NCBI GenBank assembly: GCA_944349335.1 | Contig: CALVMW010000002.1 | Location: forward strand, 151,169 to 215,168 | DNA: 64,000 nt | Direction: 5' to 3' | Origin: an uncultured Bacilli bacterium | GTDB lineage: Bacteria > Bacillota_I > Bacilli_A > RFN20 > CAG-288 | Shown here: positions 42,531-51,705 of the stretch, one piece after another | Numbering within the stretch: position 1 is the stretch's first letter | Layout of the letters: each line of letters begins with the position of its first letter | Made by a program: the position numbers and the translations under genes | The notes under the pieces: generated by a model | Database searches by the model: none | The model's input: only the letters and a program-made list of their open reading frames with translations | What the model was told of the DNA's origin: nothing

Positions 42531-42878
42531 TTATTGATTAATTTAATTTATTTTCACCTACTCTATTATTTATCTTTTATGGTTTAAGAAAATTAAGAAG
42601 TTCATTGTAGATAATTTACTCTTTATATTAGTTTGATTGAATGATTTTAGATAAGATTCTTTTAAATAATTAAGGTTTAAAAAAATAATTTTTAGAAACT
42701 AAAAAGGACTAACTACAGCAATGTATAGTTAGTCCTTTTGTAGCAGGTAAGTATATTACTAAATTATCTAGCATTCTGCGATTAAGAAGTAAGTAATATT
42801 AAGCCTGTAATGAGGAAAGCTATTAACTAAGAAAAAATTTTATTTTTTAGAAGTAAGTTAATAAAAGCCTCAATATAA
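42531..42878. other. Gap with a second bidirectional terminator
   Basis: About 350 AT-rich bases without a gene. It contains one strong hairpin at 42702-42739, listed separately, that could end the minus-strand TerD-like transcript. Confidence 0.5.
42702..42739. terminator. Bidirectional intrinsic terminator
   Basis: AAAAGGACTAACTA pairs perfectly with TAGTTAGTCCTTTT across a 10-nt loop. It is convergent between the lipoprotein pair and the TerD-like gene. Confidence 0.8.
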
Positions 42879-45026
42879 TTAGAAGAAATCTTTGCTAAAC
42901 TTTTCAAAGTTTAGTGGGTTTATAGTAGCATCACTAGAATTAGAAATCAATATTTTCGCCTTTTTAGGATCATCAACAAAAGTTATATGTTGTTTGTGCA
43001 ACATTATAAAGTCATATACATTCATTCTCTCCTTTACAGCGTCAACTAGGATACTTTTAACTCCTAAGCTCTCATAAGTTACACTCCCATAATAAGAATC
43101 ATAGGGCATATCAACCCAAATTAATTCTAAATTTAATAAATCAATAATAAAGGCGATATTTTGCAAGGCTTTATCTTGATTTAATTTTGATTTGATTAAG
43201 ACAGCTTTTTCATCATATAATCTCTGCATCTTTTCATCAGATAACATAACACCACTATAACAATAACTTAATTCTTTAAAAGTCAAGCCAGAAAACATCG
43301 TATTAGTAACGACTAAATACCTTACTCTTTTTCTAGCTTTTAATAAGTTAATATTGACAAATTCTGTCGCACCAAAAGGTAATGGTGCGGAAATTAAGTC
43401 ACCTGAATGATAGGCATCAATAAATCTACCGCCTTCCATATTATGCCAAGCTAAACAACCGATCTGTTTGAAATTATCGTCGAACATTTCAACTGCTAAA
43501 TCAATATCGATCCTTGTATCATTCTCATTTTTCCAAGTTGTAAAAACACGAAGATAATTAGAATCTTTTAATTTGATTCGACAACCATAAAGTAAGTCAT
43601 CAAAATTTAGAGAAGAATTTCTAATTACAGGAGGTATGACGTAGTTTTTTAAGTTTTTATTGACATAAACATCCTCAATATGCTCATAACTACTAAATTT
43701 CTCTTCTAATGCATTTTTGATAATAGAAATAATATTGTTGATTAATGTCATATCTAAAGGTACTAATTTAGCTTCTTTTTCATAATACTTAAAACTATAA
43801 GCAGTAGGTATTTTAAATAATCGATAATCTAAGTTATCGCGGTTATTAAAATAACAATATATTTCTAATAATAATTTTGTAGATACTTGACTTGCGATAT
43901 TCGTGAAATATCTCAAAGTTAAATTGTTATCATATTTTGGATTAGTTAAAATATAATTTAATTTTCTAGCAAATTCACCAGGCTTAGTTGATAAAAGGTT
44001 TAAGTAATCAATTTGATTATCTTTTAATCTTTCTAAATTTGCAAAGAAAGATAAAGATTTACCATTTCTTATAATATCAGCAATCTTATACATATACTTA
44101 TATTGTTCTTTAAATTCAAAAACATGTAAGTAATTAAAAGCCGTTTTCCATAATTCCTCATGTAAGTAAAAGTCATTTATGGCATTAGAAATACTACCTT
44201 TTGATTTAACAATTGCTTCAAGTCTGCTAAGAATACTTCGGCGACATTGTCTTTTTAATGAAATAAATTTATTACCATTAAATATAGGTTCTTTATTAGA
44301 TAACATATAATAAATACGCAAAACATCAGTCACAGTTGAGGCATATTTTAACTCTTCTTTCCCTACAATTTTGTTGTTAGCTTTAGTATAAGCATAAACA
44401 GCTATATTTTCTTTAAAAGGGATCTCTTCAATATTAGCTAATTTATAATCCAAACGAAAATCTTTAATCACCTCATATAAATCACGATTGATAGCGGTAT
44501 TAGCTAAGAATAAATTGGTAATATATTCTCTTAAATAAATGATAGCATTGCTCTTTGTTAATATTTTAAGCTCATCAAAATGAGGATTTTTTATTTCATC
44601 ATCTTCTTCATTTTCATTATCATCAGAAGTAATATCATCATTCATAAAGCCATAGTCAGAAGTAGAAGCGGTGAGATAATGTAAATTAGCACGAGCAATA
44701 TATTCAAATTTAGAGACATTTTCAAGATTAGGAAAATTTTTATAGAAAATAATATGCGGATAAGAACCCTTTATCTGCTTCATAATTGTAACATTAGCAA
44801 AATAAAAGCGAGTGAGTTCTTCACTATCACATTTAGATAATAATTCGATAGACCTATCATCAAGTTTATAACCGAGACTTAAAAAACTATTAACAATAGC
44901 TAAGACTAGAGTAGAATTATTTGTATTATCTATTTTATCTTTAACATCATTGATCACTAAAAAATGATTTTTTAATAATATGAATGTGAGGTTATTTGAG
45001 AAAATGTTTTTATTATTATTTTCCAT
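42879..45026 (-). CDS. TerD-like protein of the MXAN_6230/SCO0854 type
   Basis: 715 residues, cytoplasmic, no signal peptide. The C-terminal third carries the recognisable part: YLRVFTTWKNENDTRIDIDLAV (about 496-517), then HNMEGGRFIDAYHSGDLISAP and GATEFVNINL, matching the TerD-like domain of this family (DLDLS, HSGD, GA.EFID). Acidic residues of that domain bind calcium in TerD proteins. The N-terminal two-thirds is helical and has an acidic insert near residues 130-143. Family members sit in tellurite-resistance-like stress systems, but no other ter gene is in the window. It starts 44 codons' worth of spacing from any other gene, with its own GGAGATGA-type site. Confidence 0.65.
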   Translation of the reverse strand: MENNNKNIFSNNLTFILLKNHFLVINDVKDKIDNTNNSTLVLAIVNSFLSLGYKLDDRSIELLSKCDSEELTRFYFANVTIMKQIKGSYPHIIFYKNFPNLENVSKFEYIARANLHYLTASTSDYGFMNDDITSDDNENEEDDEIKNPHFDELKILTKSNAIIYLREYITNLFLANTAINRDLYEVIKDFRLDYKLANIEEIPFKENIAVYAYTKANNKIVGKEELKYASTVTDVLRIYYMLSNKEPIFNGNKFISLKRQCRRSILSRLEAIVKSKGSISNAINDFYLHEELWKTAFNYLHVFEFKEQYKYMYKIADIIRNGKSLSFFANLERLKDNQIDYLNLLSTKPGEFARKLNYILTNPKYDNNLTLRYFTNIASQVSTKLLLEIYCYFNNRDNLDYRLFKIPTAYSFKYYEKEAKLVPLDMTLINNIISIIKNALEEKFSSYEHIEDVYVNKNLKNYVIPPVIRNSSLNFDDLLYGCRIKLKDSNYLRVFTTWKNENDTRIDIDLAVEMFDDNFKQIGCLAWHNMEGGRFIDAYHSGDLISAPLPFGATEFVNINLLKARKRVRYLVVTNTMFSGLTFKELSYCYSGVMLSDEKMQRLYDEKAVLIKSKLNQDKALQNIAFIIDLLNLELIWVDMPYDSYYGSVTYESLGVKSILVDAVKERMNVYDFIMLHKQHITFVDDPKKAKILISNSSDATINPLNFEKFSKDFF

Positions 45027-45060
45027 AAGTGATCATCTCCTTTTTGAGTACACGAAAATT

Positions 45061-45339
45061 ATAGTTCATATAATTTGTGTATATAAGGCTGCAGAATTAA
45101 ATATTTTTTTACCCCCATATTTATAAATATTTATAGTGATTTTTCTATTTATATAATAAAATTATGAACCCTTTATAGGGGATATCATTGTTGATAAATA
45201 AAAATTATATTTAAAAAATTCTATAAATTTAAATCAGTAAAATGTAATTCTCTTATTTAAAAACTATCTTAATTTATATGAATTTAATATTTATGAATCT
45301 TTATTCCGTAAATTATATATTATTTAAACTTATGAATAT
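45061..45339. other. Gap without a gene
   Basis: About 280 AT-rich bases between the TerD-like promoter and the tRNA-Arg terminator. A plus-strand frame that runs across it into the tRNA is not coding. Confidence 0.5.
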
Positions 45340-45368
45340 AAAAAAACGATACTCCCTAGGAAGTATCG
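45340..45368 (-). terminator. Terminator of tRNA-Arg (TCT)
   Basis: On the minus strand CGATACT pairs with AGTATCG, followed by T7. Confidence 0.8.
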
Positions 45369-45383
45369 AATATAAGACTAGTA

Positions 45384-45460
45384 TGGTGACCCTGGAAGGA
45401 TTCGAACCTTCGACCCCCTGCTTAGAAGGCAGATGCTCTATCCAGCTGAGCTACAGGGCC
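45384..45460 (-). tRNA. tRNA-Arg (TCT)
   Basis: A cloverleaf on the minus strand: acceptor GGCCCTG/CAGGGTC (one G-T), D arm GCTCAGCTGGATAGAGC, anticodon loop CTTCTAA between TCTGC and GCAGG (anticodon TCT), T arm with GGTTCGAATCC, and encoded CCA. Confidence 0.95.
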
Positions 45461-45563
45461 ACATAGCTAAATAATAATAACGCAAATCAATTTAATAAGC
45501 AAGAAGATATTTTAAAGATTTTGATTTTATTTTATAATTATTAGAGTATGTGGGAGGACTCTT

Positions 45564-46550
45564 ATGATCTTACAAGAAGAATTAAAAAAGATGAATCGAG
45601 ATTTTAAAATCTTACTTAAAAAGATACAAGAGTATGATACTATTATCATTTATCGTCATAAATCACCTGACTTTGATGCATTAGGTTCACAGTATGGACT
45701 AAAGATGTGGATACAAGATAACTTTAAGGATAAAAAAGTTTATGCTGTCGGTGATCTACACCCTACCTTATTTGAATCTCTTTATCCTCTTCCAGATAAT
45801 CTAACAGAGAGCGATTATAACAAAAAGCACTTAGCTATTGTTTGTGATGTTTCTAATCGCAAGAGAATCGCTTGTGATAACTTAAGATATGCTGCTGAAG
45901 TAATTAAGTTAGATCATCATAATCCACCTTTAATAGAAGAAGATTATGGTGATTATAGAATCGTATATGCTGATAGGCCAGCAGCTAGTGAGATCATCGC
46001 TCTATTTGCTCTTTCACGTCCGAAAAAGTATAAGATTATGAAAATGTGTGCATCATATTTATATTCGGGAATTGTTGGTGATACTGGTCGTTTCCAATAT
46101 CAAGATACAGATGGAGCTACTTTAAGAGTAGCCGCTTCTTTATTAGATTTAGGTGCTGATAAAGATTTTGTTTATAGTAAGATGTATGAAACTGATACTA
46201 GAAGGTTAGCAATACTTTCATATTGTTTAAATAACTATCAGATCACTGATAAAGGAGTATGTTATTTTATCTTCAAAGATGAAGATTTAAAAAAGTTAAA
46301 TATGACTGTCGATGAAGGTAATCTTTATATTAATACTTTTAGATCATTAAAAGATGTTAAAGCTGTTTTATCAGTTACTTATGATGAGGTACATTCTGAT
46401 TATCGTGTGTCTTTGCGTTCCCAAAATCTAGTTTTATATACAGCAGCGAAAGCTTTTGGTGGAGGTGGACACGATTACGCCGCTGGTTGCCATTTAAAAA
46501 CTTTAGATGATTTGCCTAAATTATTAGAAGCAGTCGGTTCATTAAAGTAA
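45564..46550 (+). CDS. NrnA-type bifunctional oligoribonuclease/pAp phosphatase (DHH-DHHA1)
   Basis: 328 residues with the DHH phosphoesterase motifs: IYRHKSPDFDALGSQYGL (H and D ligands, about residues 30-47), IVCDVSNRKRI, KLDHHNPP (about 114-121), and GIVGDTGRFQY (about 170-180). The DHHA1 domain ends in FGGGGHDYAAGCHL. These Mn-dependent enzymes degrade short RNAs and pAp; in Firmicutes this length and motif set fit NrnA. A ribosome binding site GGGAGGA precedes the start. It is convergent with, and overlaps by 9 nt, the following minus-strand lipoprotein gene. Confidence 0.92.
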   Translation: MILQEELKKMNRDFKILLKKIQEYDTIIIYRHKSPDFDALGSQYGLKMWIQDNFKDKKVYAVGDLHPTLFESLYPLPDNLTESDYNKKHLAIVCDVSNRKRIACDNLRYAAEVIKLDHHNPPLIEEDYGDYRIVYADRPAASEIIALFALSRPKKYKIMKMCASYLYSGIVGDTGRFQYQDTDGATLRVAASLLDLGADKDFVYSKMYETDTRRLAILSYCLNNYQITDKGVCYFIFKDEDLKKLNMTVDEGNLYINTFRSLKDVKAVLSVTYDEVHSDYRVSLRSQNLVLYTAAKAFGGGGHDYAAGCHLKTLDDLPKLLEAVGSLK

Positions 46551-47282
46551 GTAAGTTAAGTCTATTATCTGATCAGTATAAAGCATCAGTGAGGGGAGAT
46601 TTTCTTCACTGATTTTTAATTCTTCATAAAAATTATTATCGATCTCTTCTTTATCATAAATATAAATAAAAGCTACTGTATATTCATTTTCGATACTCGC
46701 TAATAATTCAGTAGATAAATAAATATTGTTAGAAATATAAAGAGTATCTTCTATTAAATCAGGTTTTAACGAAAGAGAATAGGTTGGAAAAAAGGAGGTG
46801 GGGTAGTTATCAAAAGAAATGTTATTGATGATTTTCTTCTCAGAGATAGTAACATATCGATCTATTTTTTGCTTGAAAGAATCTGTATTTTCATCAGTTA
46901 TATCATATATCTCTATAATGTTTCCTTGATTAAAGAAAACGATCGAATTATTTTCGACACCTTCTAAACCACAATCAGTAAAGTCTCCATAAATAGCATA
47001 GGGAAATATAGCTTCTGTTTCACGGATATAATTAGAAACTAAAAGAGAAGAGAATTCACAAGAACCGCATCCAGGGACATAGACAAAAAGAGGGAAGGAA
47101 AAATTATTATCAATAAAAAAAGATAAACTATCTTCAGTAAGTCTATAGGCAGCATAGATACCTCTTTCATTATATTTAAACGATATATCACCTTTAAAAA
47201 GAGTAATCTTTTCCATTTCTTGACATGAAAGAAGATTAAAAGTGATAGTTATAATAGGTATAAGTTTAAAAATTCTAAGCAT
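46542..47282 (-). CDS. Thioredoxin-like lipoprotein, one CxxC
   Basis: 246 residues. Lipoprotein signal with lipobox LLSC (Cys20). A thioredoxin-fold segment follows: FPLFVYVPGCGSCEFSSLLVSNYI with the pair C72-C75. The rest keeps the alternating beta/alpha order of a thioredoxin domain, with a second half (TVAFIYIYDKEEID...LPSLMLY) that could be another, Cys-free thioredoxin fold. It lies outside the membrane and probably handles disulfides or senses redox. It overlaps the upstream two-domain thioredoxin lipoprotein gene by 34 nt. Confidence 0.7.
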   Translation of the reverse strand: MLRIFKLIPIITITFNLLSCQEMEKITLFKGDISFKYNERGIYAAYRLTEDSLSFFIDNNFSFPLFVYVPGCGSCEFSSLLVSNYIRETEAIFPYAIYGDFTDCGLEGVENNSIVFFNQGNIIEIYDITDENTDSFKQKIDRYVTISEKKIINNISFDNYPTSFFPTYSLSLKPDLIEDTLYISNNIYLSTELLASIENEYTVAFIYIYDKEEIDNNFYEELKISEENLPSLMLYTDQIIDLTYLL

Positions 47283-48367
47283 AATTTATCCTCTAAGTTT
47301 AGAGCTTTTTCGTTTAATTCCTCTAAAGCTTTTTGATAGTTACTAGAGGTGTAGTCAAAATCATCAACCTTAGTATCACTTCTTAAATCTTTTACTTCTT
47401 CATAAAAAGTGGTATTGTATGCTAAATAGTTATTTTCATCGATATATACATCTCTATCATTAGAATATACTGATAATATATAACTATTGTTTGTATAATT
47501 GATTATCGTCGGAGCAAAACCTATTTCATTAGAAAATTCATCGAGGCGAGAATAAGCGTTTAGATGATACTTAGCTGAGAAATCAGAAAAGAGAAGAGAA
47601 CCTATTCTTCTTTTTTCTTCATCTTCTCTTCTAAGAAGCATAAAATCATCTAATTCATAGACATATAGTTTTTTTGTTTCATTTTCGACTAAAAAATCAA
47701 AAAGGACACGCTCTTTATAATTATAGCAATCACCACAGCGCCTCCAAGTATAGAGAACAACTTTCTCATCGCTTAAAGAATCTAAATAAGTAGATGAATA
47801 AGTTATATTTTCTAGATCTAGATGAGAAATTTTATAGTGACCATTATCTTCAATTAAGTCATTAGCATAATAAAGATTAGCGTCAAAAAAGTATTCTTCT
47901 AATCCTTCTTCTAATTCATCTTCTTTAAATGAACCAATTCTATAATCCACTAGTCTTCCGTCACGATAAAAGAGAAAGGTAGGAACTTGATTTAAACGTG
48001 GAAAAAGATAAGCATATTCTCCTTGAGAATTATAGGCTGAATTCATCGCCTCTCTATATATGCTTTCATAGTCGACAGTATAGATGATGTAGTGTTCTTT
48101 TTCGATAAGGTCACTCAGTTCAATTAGCGTGTTTTGGCAAGCAGTACAAGTAGGCGAAGTTATAAGAATACAGCAATCATCATAGCGAGCTAAGGAGTTA
48201 AGTTCATCTTCAGAGCTTATTTCCACGTATGAGTTGATATTATCTTGGCGATAAATAAAAATACGCTCACCTAAAACTTGTTGATAATTAGGGATTTCAG
48301 AGCATGAAGAAAAAAGAAGGCTAGAAACACCAAACATATAAAACAAAGTTTTGAGTTTCATCATCAA
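47249..48367 (-). CDS. Lipoprotein with two thioredoxin-like domains
   Basis: 372 residues. Lipobox FSSC (Cys22). Domain 1 has CCILITSPTCTACQNTLIEL with the active pair C74-C77. Domain 2 has VVLYTWRRCGDCYNYKERVLF with CGDC (near residue 210). Each resembles a thioredoxin-like domain, giving two CxxC pairs in one exported protein. It overlaps the one-CxxC lipoprotein gene by 34 nt, so the two are surely cotranslated. No quinone reductase or CcdA-type electron donor is visible, so the source of electrons is open. A start two codons later (M2 or M3) is possible. Confidence 0.75.
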   Translation of the reverse strand: MMMKLKTLFYMFGVSSLLFSSCSEIPNYQQVLGERIFIYRQDNINSYVEISSEDELNSLARYDDCCILITSPTCTACQNTLIELSDLIEKEHYIIYTVDYESIYREAMNSAYNSQGEYAYLFPRLNQVPTFLFYRDGRLVDYRIGSFKEDELEEGLEEYFFDANLYYANDLIEDNGHYKISHLDLENITYSSTYLDSLSDEKVVLYTWRRCGDCYNYKERVLFDFLVENETKKLYVYELDDFMLLRREDEEKRRIGSLLFSDFSAKYHLNAYSRLDEFSNEIGFAPTIINYTNNSYILSVYSNDRDVYIDENNYLAYNTTFYEEVKDLRSDTKVDDFDYTSSNYQKALEELNEKALNLEDKLCLEFLNLYLL

Positions 48368-48390
48368 TATTTAGTTTATCAAAAAGAAAT

Positions 48391-49647
48391 TTATAAATTA
48401 AGTAATCTTGCAGTATCTAAAGCGATCATCAACTCTTCATCAGTCGGAATGACGACAACAGGAATATGAGAGTCAGGAGTTGAGATGAAGCCTTCTTGTC
48501 CTAAAATCATTTCCTGATTCTTTTGGGTATCGATCTTAATGCCTAAAGCTTCTCCGCAATCAGCAAAGGCGTCTTCTCTATATAATGGTGCATTTTCAAA
48601 AACACCAGCTGAGCAGACAATCATGTCAACATGGCCTAATTTTCCATAATACATGCAGATATAGTCAGCGATCTTTTGACAATACATTTCAACAGCTAGA
48701 GTAGAGCGAAGATCACCTCTTTCATAAGCGATTTCAACATCGCGAGTATCATTAGAGATGCCAGAGACACCTAATAAACCAGATTTGTGATTGTAAATAT
48801 CATAGATCTCTTCTGCACTTTTGTGAGTGCATGACATAAGATAAGTCATAATAGAAGGATCGATATCACCGGTTCTAGTTCCCATCATTACACCAGCTAG
48901 AGGAGTTAAACCCATTGAAGTAGCGACACATTTACCATCTCTGATAGCGCAGACAGAAGCACCACTACCAATATGGAGAGTGATGATATTAGTGTGTTCG
49001 TTACCTGTGAGATATTCTTCATTGACTATGGTTGAGAGATATTTATGGCTTGTTCCATGAGCACCATACCTTCTAACAGCATATTTTTCATAATATTCAA
49101 AGGGAAGAGGATAAAGATATTCTTTTGGTTTCATAGTAGCATGGAAGGAGGTATCAAATACGGCAACATGACCGACAGAAGAAGGTAAAACTTTTTTAAA
49201 AGCTTCATAGCAAGTTATATGAGCACCATTATGGAGAGGTGCTAGAGGTATTAAAGAGATGATTTTTTCTTTAACATCATCAGTGAAAATAGCAGAATCG
49301 CGGAAGTATTTACCACCTTGGACTATTCTATGTCCAACCGCAGTAATCTCATCGATTGAAGATATGACATTTTGTTCAATAAGAGCTTTTAAGACTAACT
49401 GAGCAGCAAAGTCGTGATCTTTAACAGGTAGAGTAGTCGTCTTTTTAAAACCACCTGGTTTTTTTATAGTAAATATTCCATCTTCATGTCCAATTCTTTC
49501 AACTATACCAGAAGTAAGGACTTTAAGATGTTTAGCTTTATCTCTTAATCTTTTTTCTTTTAAGGCATCATCATCCATACTATATAATTTAAATTTAAGT
49601 GAAGATGAGCCTGCGTTGACACACATGATGTTATAGTTTTTTGTCAT
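48391..49647 (-). CDS. ackA: Acetate kinase
   Basis: About 418 residues from the ATG at 49647, chosen because AGGAG lies at normal spacing; a longer frame would place that site inside the gene. The acetokinase signature is at the start (IMCVNAGSSSLKFKLY), with the second signature GAHGTSHKYLS near residue 203 and TRTGDIDPSIM near 283. It makes ATP from acetyl phosphate, the last step of acetate fermentation. No phosphotransacetylase gene is adjacent. It is separated by 23 nt from the thioredoxin-lipoprotein genes downstream and may read into them. Confidence 0.97.
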   Translation of the reverse strand: MTKNYNIMCVNAGSSSLKFKLYSMDDDALKEKRLRDKAKHLKVLTSGIVERIGHEDGIFTIKKPGGFKKTTTLPVKDHDFAAQLVLKALIEQNVISSIDEITAVGHRIVQGGKYFRDSAIFTDDVKEKIISLIPLAPLHNGAHITCYEAFKKVLPSSVGHVAVFDTSFHATMKPKEYLYPLPFEYYEKYAVRRYGAHGTSHKYLSTIVNEEYLTGNEHTNIITLHIGSGASVCAIRDGKCVATSMGLTPLAGVMMGTRTGDIDPSIMTYLMSCTHKSAEEIYDIYNHKSGLLGVSGISNDTRDVEIAYERGDLRSTLAVEMYCQKIADYICMYYGKLGHVDMIVCSAGVFENAPLYREDAFADCGEALGIKIDTQKNQEMILGQEGFISTPDSHIPVVVIPTDEELMIALDTARLLNL

Positions 49648-49757
49648 AGTTGATACTCCTAGAAACAAACTAGATAATATTTTAGTGTAGTTTTTTTAAA
49701 AAATAAACCCCTTTCTTATAATTATTCTTTCATTCGTTTATTCATTTTTAATCCTTA

Positions 49758-49766
49758 TGATATAAT
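49758..49766 (+). promoter_or_regulatory. Extended -10 promoter of glgB
   Basis: TGATATAAT (TGN plus a perfect TATAAT at 49761-49766) with no convincing -35, as expected for an extended -10 promoter. Confidence 0.6.
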
Positions 49767-49790
49767 TTTATAAGTAATGGAGGATGAGCG

Positions 49791-51692
49791 ATGTCTAACT
49801 ATTCTTTTTTTGAAGACTATCTTCAGGGACATCTTCCTGAAGCCTACAAGTATTTTGGTATTCATAAGATTAAAAAGGATGGAGTAGAAGGTTATTTATT
49901 TAGAACTTATGCCCCGATGGCCTCTGATATTTCAGTAATCGGTGATTTTAACGACTGGGATCCGAGAAAGAATCAAATGAACCGCGTAGATTATCGCGGC
50001 TTATATGAATGCTTTATTCCTAAAGTTAAAGAGGGTCAGAGATATAAATTCCATATTCATGGGTGCGATGGATTTTATAAAGATAAGCAAGATCCTTTTG
50101 CTTTTGCTGATCAACAAAGAGAAGATGGTTGTTCGATAGTTTTTGATTATGAAAAGATAAAAATAGATGATAGCGATTTCTTAAAAAAGAGAGATCGTAA
50201 TTTCGATAAACCTATGTCTATTTATGAGTTCCATATGGGTACTTTTAAAAGAAGACCTGATGGGACGGAATATACTTATTCTGAATTAGCTGACGTGATG
50301 ATCCCCTACTTAAAAGAGATGGGATATACCCACGTTGAAGCTTTACCTGTCACTGCTTATCCTAATGATAAATCATGGGGTTATCAAGCTTTGGGTTATT
50401 TTGCCATCGATGGAAGATGGGGATTACCCTCTGATTTTGCAATTTTTGTTGAAAAAATGCATAAAGCTGGAATCGGTATTATTATGGATTTCGTTCCAGT
50501 TCATTTTGCTTTAGATCCTTTTGGCCTTGAAAAATATGATGGGTCTTGCGTCTTTGAATATTCTAATGAACATGAATTTTCTCAATGGGGTACTAAGAAT
50601 TTTGATTTAGGAAAAGATCCTGTTCGCTCTTTCCTCATCTCCTCTGTCATGTACTTCATCGATATTTTCCATATCGACGGCTTCCGCTTTGATGCTGTTT
50701 CTAATGTCATCTATTGGGATGGAAATAGTGATAAAGGCGTTAATACTGGAGCAGTTGAATTTGTAAAGAGAGTCAATGGTTATGTTCACTCTTTAGCCCC
50801 TTCAGTTATGATGATAGCTGAAGACTCATCCGCATATGGACATGTGACTAAGGGCGGCTTTGATGAAGGATTAGGTTTTGATTATAAATGGGACTTAGGA
50901 TGGATGAATGATACTTTGAAGTATTATGCTAAAGATGCGATATATAAAAAGTATTGTCATAATCAAATCACTTTCTCGATGGCTTACTTCTATTCAGAAA
51001 ACTTTGTTCTCCCTCTTTCTCATGATGAAGTTGTCCACATGAAGGGTTCCATAGTTAATAAGATGTTTGGTAGTTACGATAATAAGTTTGCTTTAGCGAG
51101 AAATCTTTACGCTTATCAATTTGCTCATCCCGGTAAGAAACTTAATTTTATGGGTAATGAACTTGGTACTTTCGATGAGTGGAAAGAGTATCAACCTATC
51201 GCTTTTAATGTTTTAGATTATCCTAAGCATAAAGGTATAAATGCACTTTTTAAAGATTTAAATAGAATTTATCGTAAGTATAAAGCTTTCTATTTTGAAG
51301 AGTATAACCCAGTTCATTTCTCTTGGATCATGGCTGATAATGCTGATCAAAGTGTTTACGTATTTAAAAGAGAAAGCGATGAAGAATGTATCATTTGTCT
51401 CTTTAATATGACTCCTAATTTCTATTGGGATTATGATGTCGGTGTTCCTTATGCTGGAGTTTATGAAGAAATATTAAATACTGACAAAGGTATTTATGGT
51501 GGTTGGGGTCAATTTAATGATAAACCTCTTGTCACTTATGGTAATGGAATTCATAACCAAAATCATAAGCTTACCTTAAAGCTTCCTTCTTTCGGTGCTG
51601 TTTATCTTATTTATGATAAAAAGCAACAAGATATTAAAAAAGATTATCTTGTAAAAGATAATGATGAACAAATAATTAACAATTTAAATTAG
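49791..51692 (+). CDS. glgB: 1,4-alpha-glucan branching enzyme
   Basis: 633 residues with the CBM48 start (YLFRTYAPMASDISVIGDFNDWD, about residues 34-56) and the GH13 catalytic barrel. Motifs are DFVPVHFA, IDGFRFDAVSN with the nucleophile Asp, MMIAEDSS with the acid/base Glu, and LSHDEVVH with the third Asp. It makes alpha-1,6 branches in glycogen. There is no N-terminal extension, so it is the short GlgB form. glgP follows within 14 nt. ADP-glucose pyrophosphorylase and glycogen synthase are not in the window. Confidence 0.96.
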   Translation: MSNYSFFEDYLQGHLPEAYKYFGIHKIKKDGVEGYLFRTYAPMASDISVIGDFNDWDPRKNQMNRVDYRGLYECFIPKVKEGQRYKFHIHGCDGFYKDKQDPFAFADQQREDGCSIVFDYEKIKIDDSDFLKKRDRNFDKPMSIYEFHMGTFKRRPDGTEYTYSELADVMIPYLKEMGYTHVEALPVTAYPNDKSWGYQALGYFAIDGRWGLPSDFAIFVEKMHKAGIGIIMDFVPVHFALDPFGLEKYDGSCVFEYSNEHEFSQWGTKNFDLGKDPVRSFLISSVMYFIDIFHIDGFRFDAVSNVIYWDGNSDKGVNTGAVEFVKRVNGYVHSLAPSVMMIAEDSSAYGHVTKGGFDEGLGFDYKWDLGWMNDTLKYYAKDAIYKKYCHNQITFSMAYFYSENFVLPLSHDEVVHMKGSIVNKMFGSYDNKFALARNLYAYQFAHPGKKLNFMGNELGTFDEWKEYQPIAFNVLDYPKHKGINALFKDLNRIYRKYKAFYFEEYNPVHFSWIMADNADQSVYVFKRESDEECIICLFNMTPNFYWDYDVGVPYAGVYEEILNTDKGIYGGWGQFNDKPLVTYGNGIHNQNHKLTLKLPSFGAVYLIYDKKQQDIKKDYLVKDNDEQIINNLN

Positions 51693-51705
51693 AAAGGATA
51701 AATTT

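Noticed and set aside
45278..45466. 62-residue plus-strand frame ending EGFEPSTPCLEGRCSIQLSYRAT
   Set aside because: Its C-terminal half is the antisense of tRNA-Arg, a familiar false gene.
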